Shown here one piece after another: positions 62,801 to 64,000 of a stretch of DNA of 64,000 bases. A program made the position numbers and the translations under genes. Each line of letters opens with the position of its first letter. Position 1 is the stretch's first letter. The notes beneath the pieces are model-generated. The model made no database searches. It had not been told where the DNA came from and was given only the letters and a program-made list of their open reading frames with translations. This DNA is from Kiritimatiellia bacterium (GTDB lineage: Bacteria; Verrucomicrobiota; Kiritimatiellia; CAIVKH01): assembly GCA_023953695.1 (NCBI GenBank), contig JAMLJG010000008.1:45274-109273 (forward strand), read 5' to 3'.

Positions 62801-63039
62801 AGGCGGTTTTTGAGGGCGCGCTGGCGCGGCTTCGCCCCGTGTTGATGACGGCGCTGGTGGCGAGCTTCGGCTTTGTGCCGATGGCGTTGGCGCAAGGCGC
62901 GGGGGCGGAGGTACAGCGGCCACTCGCCACGGTTGTGATTGGCGGAATCATGACCTCGACATTTCTGACGCTGATTTTGTTGCCCACTTTGTATGGCTGG
63001 GTCGAACGGCGGAGTGAAAAGAAGGAGAATGCGAAATGA
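59893..63039 (+). CDS. czcA: CzcA-like heavy-metal RND efflux pump
   Basis: A 1048-residue inner-membrane RND transporter of the heavy-metal-efflux (HME) class. It has twelve helices in two halves; helix 4 carries AVDFGLIIDGAVVMVENTVRR, the Asp-Asp-Glu pattern of divalent-cation exporters (Zn, Co, Cd, Ni) rather than the Cu/Ag type. RLPIDAVPDITNIQVQVNTE near the start and DGTDIYRARQLVSERL are family signatures. ATG 59893 is used. Its stop overlaps the next small gene. Confidence 0.95.
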   Translation: MVKALIEFSLKQRPFIIVAALALLAVGIVSALRLPIDAVPDITNIQVQVNTEVPALVPEEIEQLVTFPLEIELAGVPGMVEMRSLSKFGLSQVTLVFKDGTDIYRARQLVSERLLNAAGVLPAGLTPKLAPISTGLGEIFYYVVEYARDATNKPVGRYEQLMELTQIQDYIVKPRLRAVPGIAEVNTSGGYEKQVVVMPDPERMLSVGITFSEIADVVGENVENAGGGTVQIGGEQIAIRALGRVRSIEEIQALPIKFRAGGEPIRVSDVATVGIGSSVRSGASTWNGDECVLGSTMMLAGENSRVVARRVAAALDEVRGRVPDGVEIITGYDRTTLVDRTIATVEKNLTEGAILVIVILFMLLGNYRAALIVSLAIPLSFLFAITGMLQGRVSGNLMSLGAVDFGLIIDGAVVMVENTVRRLGLRQHELGRILTHRERRDTVREACIEVGTPTFFGVLIITIVYLPILALTGIEGKMFRPMALTVMMALVGALILSMTLMPVLCSFFLGGKISEKDGFVMAFAKRVYAPVLQATHRFRWIVVIGAVAVFAWSVSVFQKLGAEFVPQLDEGSFATHMIRTTSIGLDASIAMQGEAERILLNSFPEVAYTFSRIGTSEVATDPMGVNVSDTYIFLKPREEWRKVNGRPISKDALADAMNKELSARAPGQAFLFSQPIEMRFNEILEGTRADISVKVFGDDYAVIERIASETRELLEGIPGAADVEFDALGRSPMLEISPHRDAMTHYNLHAAEINGVVEHALAGKEVGLLIEGNRRAPIVVRLSDDARNRVAVMKELPLRTEDGGLLRLGQVAEFQVEEKVSTIVRESARRRAAIMVNLRGRDVEGFVEEARTKVEESIDVPPGYFIEFGGAFKNLQEARARLAVIVPAALLVIFMLIFFAFKSIRQALVVYTGIPLAATGGIVALWLRGMPFSISAAVGFIALSGVAVLNGVVMITYFNQLRQLGRSVQEAVFEGALARLRPVLMTALVASFGFVPMALAQGAGAEVQRPLATVVIGGIMTSTFLTLILLPTLYGWVERRSEKKENAK

Positions 63040-63476
63040 AGAAGATGCTGAGGATGTACGCGGCGTTGGGTTTCCTGTTGGCGAGTACGAGTTGGGCGGA
63101 TGCGCCGCACGGTGGGCGCATTTTGGAAAGTGATGGTATTCGCGCCGAATTTTTTGTGAACGAGGCGCGGGAGGTTGAGCTGCGCTTTCTGGGCGACGAA
63201 CACGAAGTCGAGTCGGTCGGCGAGCGGAGGGCTTCGGCAATTGTTGTCCACGCGTCGGAGCGAACCGAATTGTCGTTTGAGGCAAAAGGTGACGCGCTGG
63301 TTTCGACTGCGGCGCTGCCCGATGGCGACGGCTACACCATCGTGGTGCGGATCGCGACGCGCGAGGGAGAGAAGCCGCGCAATTTCCGCATCGCGTATCA
63401 CGCAGAGGCGTGCGATGAGTGCAATCGCCCTGAATACGCCTGCATCTGCGAGCACAGCGAACACGGCGGTCATTAA
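63036..63476 (+). CDS. small exported His/Cys-rich protein, metal-efflux accessory
   Basis: A 146-residue protein with a signal peptide (MYAALGFLLASTSWA). The mature N-terminus is DAPHGGRI. The C-terminus CDECNRPEYACICEHSEHGG is a dense cluster of Cys and His, almost certainly metal binding. The middle is a beta-rich domain (RAEFFVNEAREVELRFL) of the kind found as a separate unit in HME operons. It overlaps czcA by four bases. It may be a periplasmic metal chaperone supplying what the short CzcB lacks (inference). Confidence 0.75.
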   Translation: MKKMLRMYAALGFLLASTSWADAPHGGRILESDGIRAEFFVNEAREVELRFLGDEHEVESVGERRASAIVVHASERTELSFEAKGDALVSTAALPDGDGYTIVVRIATREGEKPRNFRIAYHAEACDECNRPEYACICEHSEHGGH

Positions 63477-63523
63477 TCGCGGGTGCGGGTGGGCGGCGGG
63501 TGTTTTGCGGCAGGCGGATTGCA

Positions 63524-63580
63524 GGAAAGTTCCAAGGGTTGAAAAAACAGTCGGCAACGACTTCCAACGCCTGTAAAAAG
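63524..63580. repeat. TTCCAA-type palindrome, copy 3 (diverged)
   Basis: AAGTTCCAAGGGTTG followed after about 25 bases by CGACTTCCAACGCCTG. The left arm is identical to that of copy 2 (10477-10536); the right arm has drifted. It lies between the end of the metal operon and the glpD-like gene, where it may act as a weak terminator. Confidence 0.55.
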
Positions 63581-63590
63581 CAGGTCGGAT

Positions 63591-64000
63591 ATGCGCTCGG
63601 AACTCAAAACGCTGGCGGCGGATACATTTGACCTGCTGATTGTGGGGGCGGGGATTCACGGGGTCTGCGCGGCGCGGGCGGCGACGAAGCTCGGGTTGAA
63701 GACGGCGCTGATTGATTGCGACGATTTTGGATCGGGCACGTCGGCGAACAGTCTCAAGGTGATCCACGGCGGATTGCGCTATTTGCAGCACGGCAATTTG
63801 AAGCGGATGCGCGAGTCCATTCGCGCGCGGCGTCGCTTCCTTCTCTTGGCTCCCAACTTGGTTAGGACCCAGCCGTTCGCCGTGCCTACGCGCGGGGTGG
63901 GGATGCGCAGCAAGATGGCGTTGCGCGTGGCGATGGCGCTGAACGACCTCGTTTCCCTGGATCGAAATGCGGGACTTCACTCGGGCAGTCGTATCCCGGC
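63591..64000 (+). CDS. glpD: glycerol-3-phosphate dehydrogenase-like FAD enzyme (partial)
   Basis: The first 136 residues are visible; the gene continues past the right edge. FDLLIVGAGIHGVCAARAA is the FAD-binding dinucleotide motif, followed by ALIDCDDFGSGTSANSLKVI and HGGLRYLQHGNLKRMRES, the diagnostic GlpD segment. The enzyme oxidises glycerol-3-phosphate to dihydroxyacetone phosphate at the membrane. Other members of the DAO family cannot be excluded from this fragment. Confidence 0.88.
   Translation, partial: MRSELKTLAADTFDLLIVGAGIHGVCAARAATKLGLKTALIDCDDFGSGTSANSLKVIHGGLRYLQHGNLKRMRESIRARRRFLLLAPNLVRTQPFAVPTRGVGMRSKMALRVAMALNDLVSLDRNAGLHSGSRIP

Overview
The window (about 60% G+C) reads as chromosomal DNA of a Gram-negative, LPS-type bacterium that is not a proteobacterium. 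Evidence for LPS is kdsA, kdsC and lptC-lptA-lptB. Several features point to the PVC superphylum (Verrucomicrobiota/Kiritimatiellota-like): an SLA1-homology (SHD1)-like domain in a lipoprotein, Ser/Thr kinase and ankyrin proteins, a Top6A/Spo11-like gene, an HprK-HPr-EI set without EII genes, and intergenic palindromic repeats. This placement is inference. No 16S gene is present, and Hydrogenedentota, Sumerlaeota or similar phyla cannot be excluded.

Layout. 0-6.5 kb: a GH31 glycosidase cut by the left edge, a PEBP protein, a zincin-motif lipoprotein, an aquaporin, rpsD, and an overlapping ATP-grasp/metallopeptidase pair. 6.5-12.2 kb: a two-TM microprotein, a repeat array, an orphan topoisomerase VI A-like gene, a UbiA prenyltransferase and polyprenyl-phosphate mannosyltransferase pair, def and prfC. 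This stretch is strongly G-rich on the + strand whichever strand codes. 12.2-19.8 kb: a large hybrid histidine kinase, tpx, two exported proteins, a second repeat array, an exported EEP-fold enzyme and a TPR protein.

19.9-27.3 kb is a long + strand run, kdsA-kdsC-lptC-lptA-lptB-hprK-ptsH-ptsI-metK. It couples LPS synthesis and export to a regulatory phosphotransfer chain. 27.3-34.2 kb: a truncated DUF4143 ATPase between two identical 46-bp repeats, then a GT87-like membrane protein, an RdgC-like protein, pyrC, a TPR lipoprotein and a metallo-beta-lactamase-fold protein. 34.2-43.7 kb is a reductive pyrimidine catabolism cluster. It holds an NCS1 transporter, a class III aminotransferase, alanine dehydrogenase, PreT, PreA and methylmalonate-semialdehyde dehydrogenase, with a convergent beta-hydroxyacid dehydrogenase. 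The two amidohydrolases needed between dihydrouracil and beta-alanine are not in the window.

43.7-47.2 kb: msrA, then an accessory patch with a secreted glycosidase-like protein, a surface-protein remnant and a transposase remnant. 47.3-52.9 kb: gnd, a MATE exporter, an M29-like peptidase with a stand-alone OvoA-C-terminal-type methyltransferase, and uppP. 53.0-57.6 kb: an apparent operon of a Ser/Thr kinase, an ankyrin-SHD1-nuclease lipoprotein and a GT4 glycosyltransferase. 57.6-63.5 kb: a CzcCBA-type heavy-metal efflux operon with small His/Cys-rich exported proteins at both ends. The window closes inside a glpD-like gene.

No rRNA, tRNA, CRISPR or intact insertion sequence was recognised. 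All function calls come from reading motifs by eye; no database search was run.
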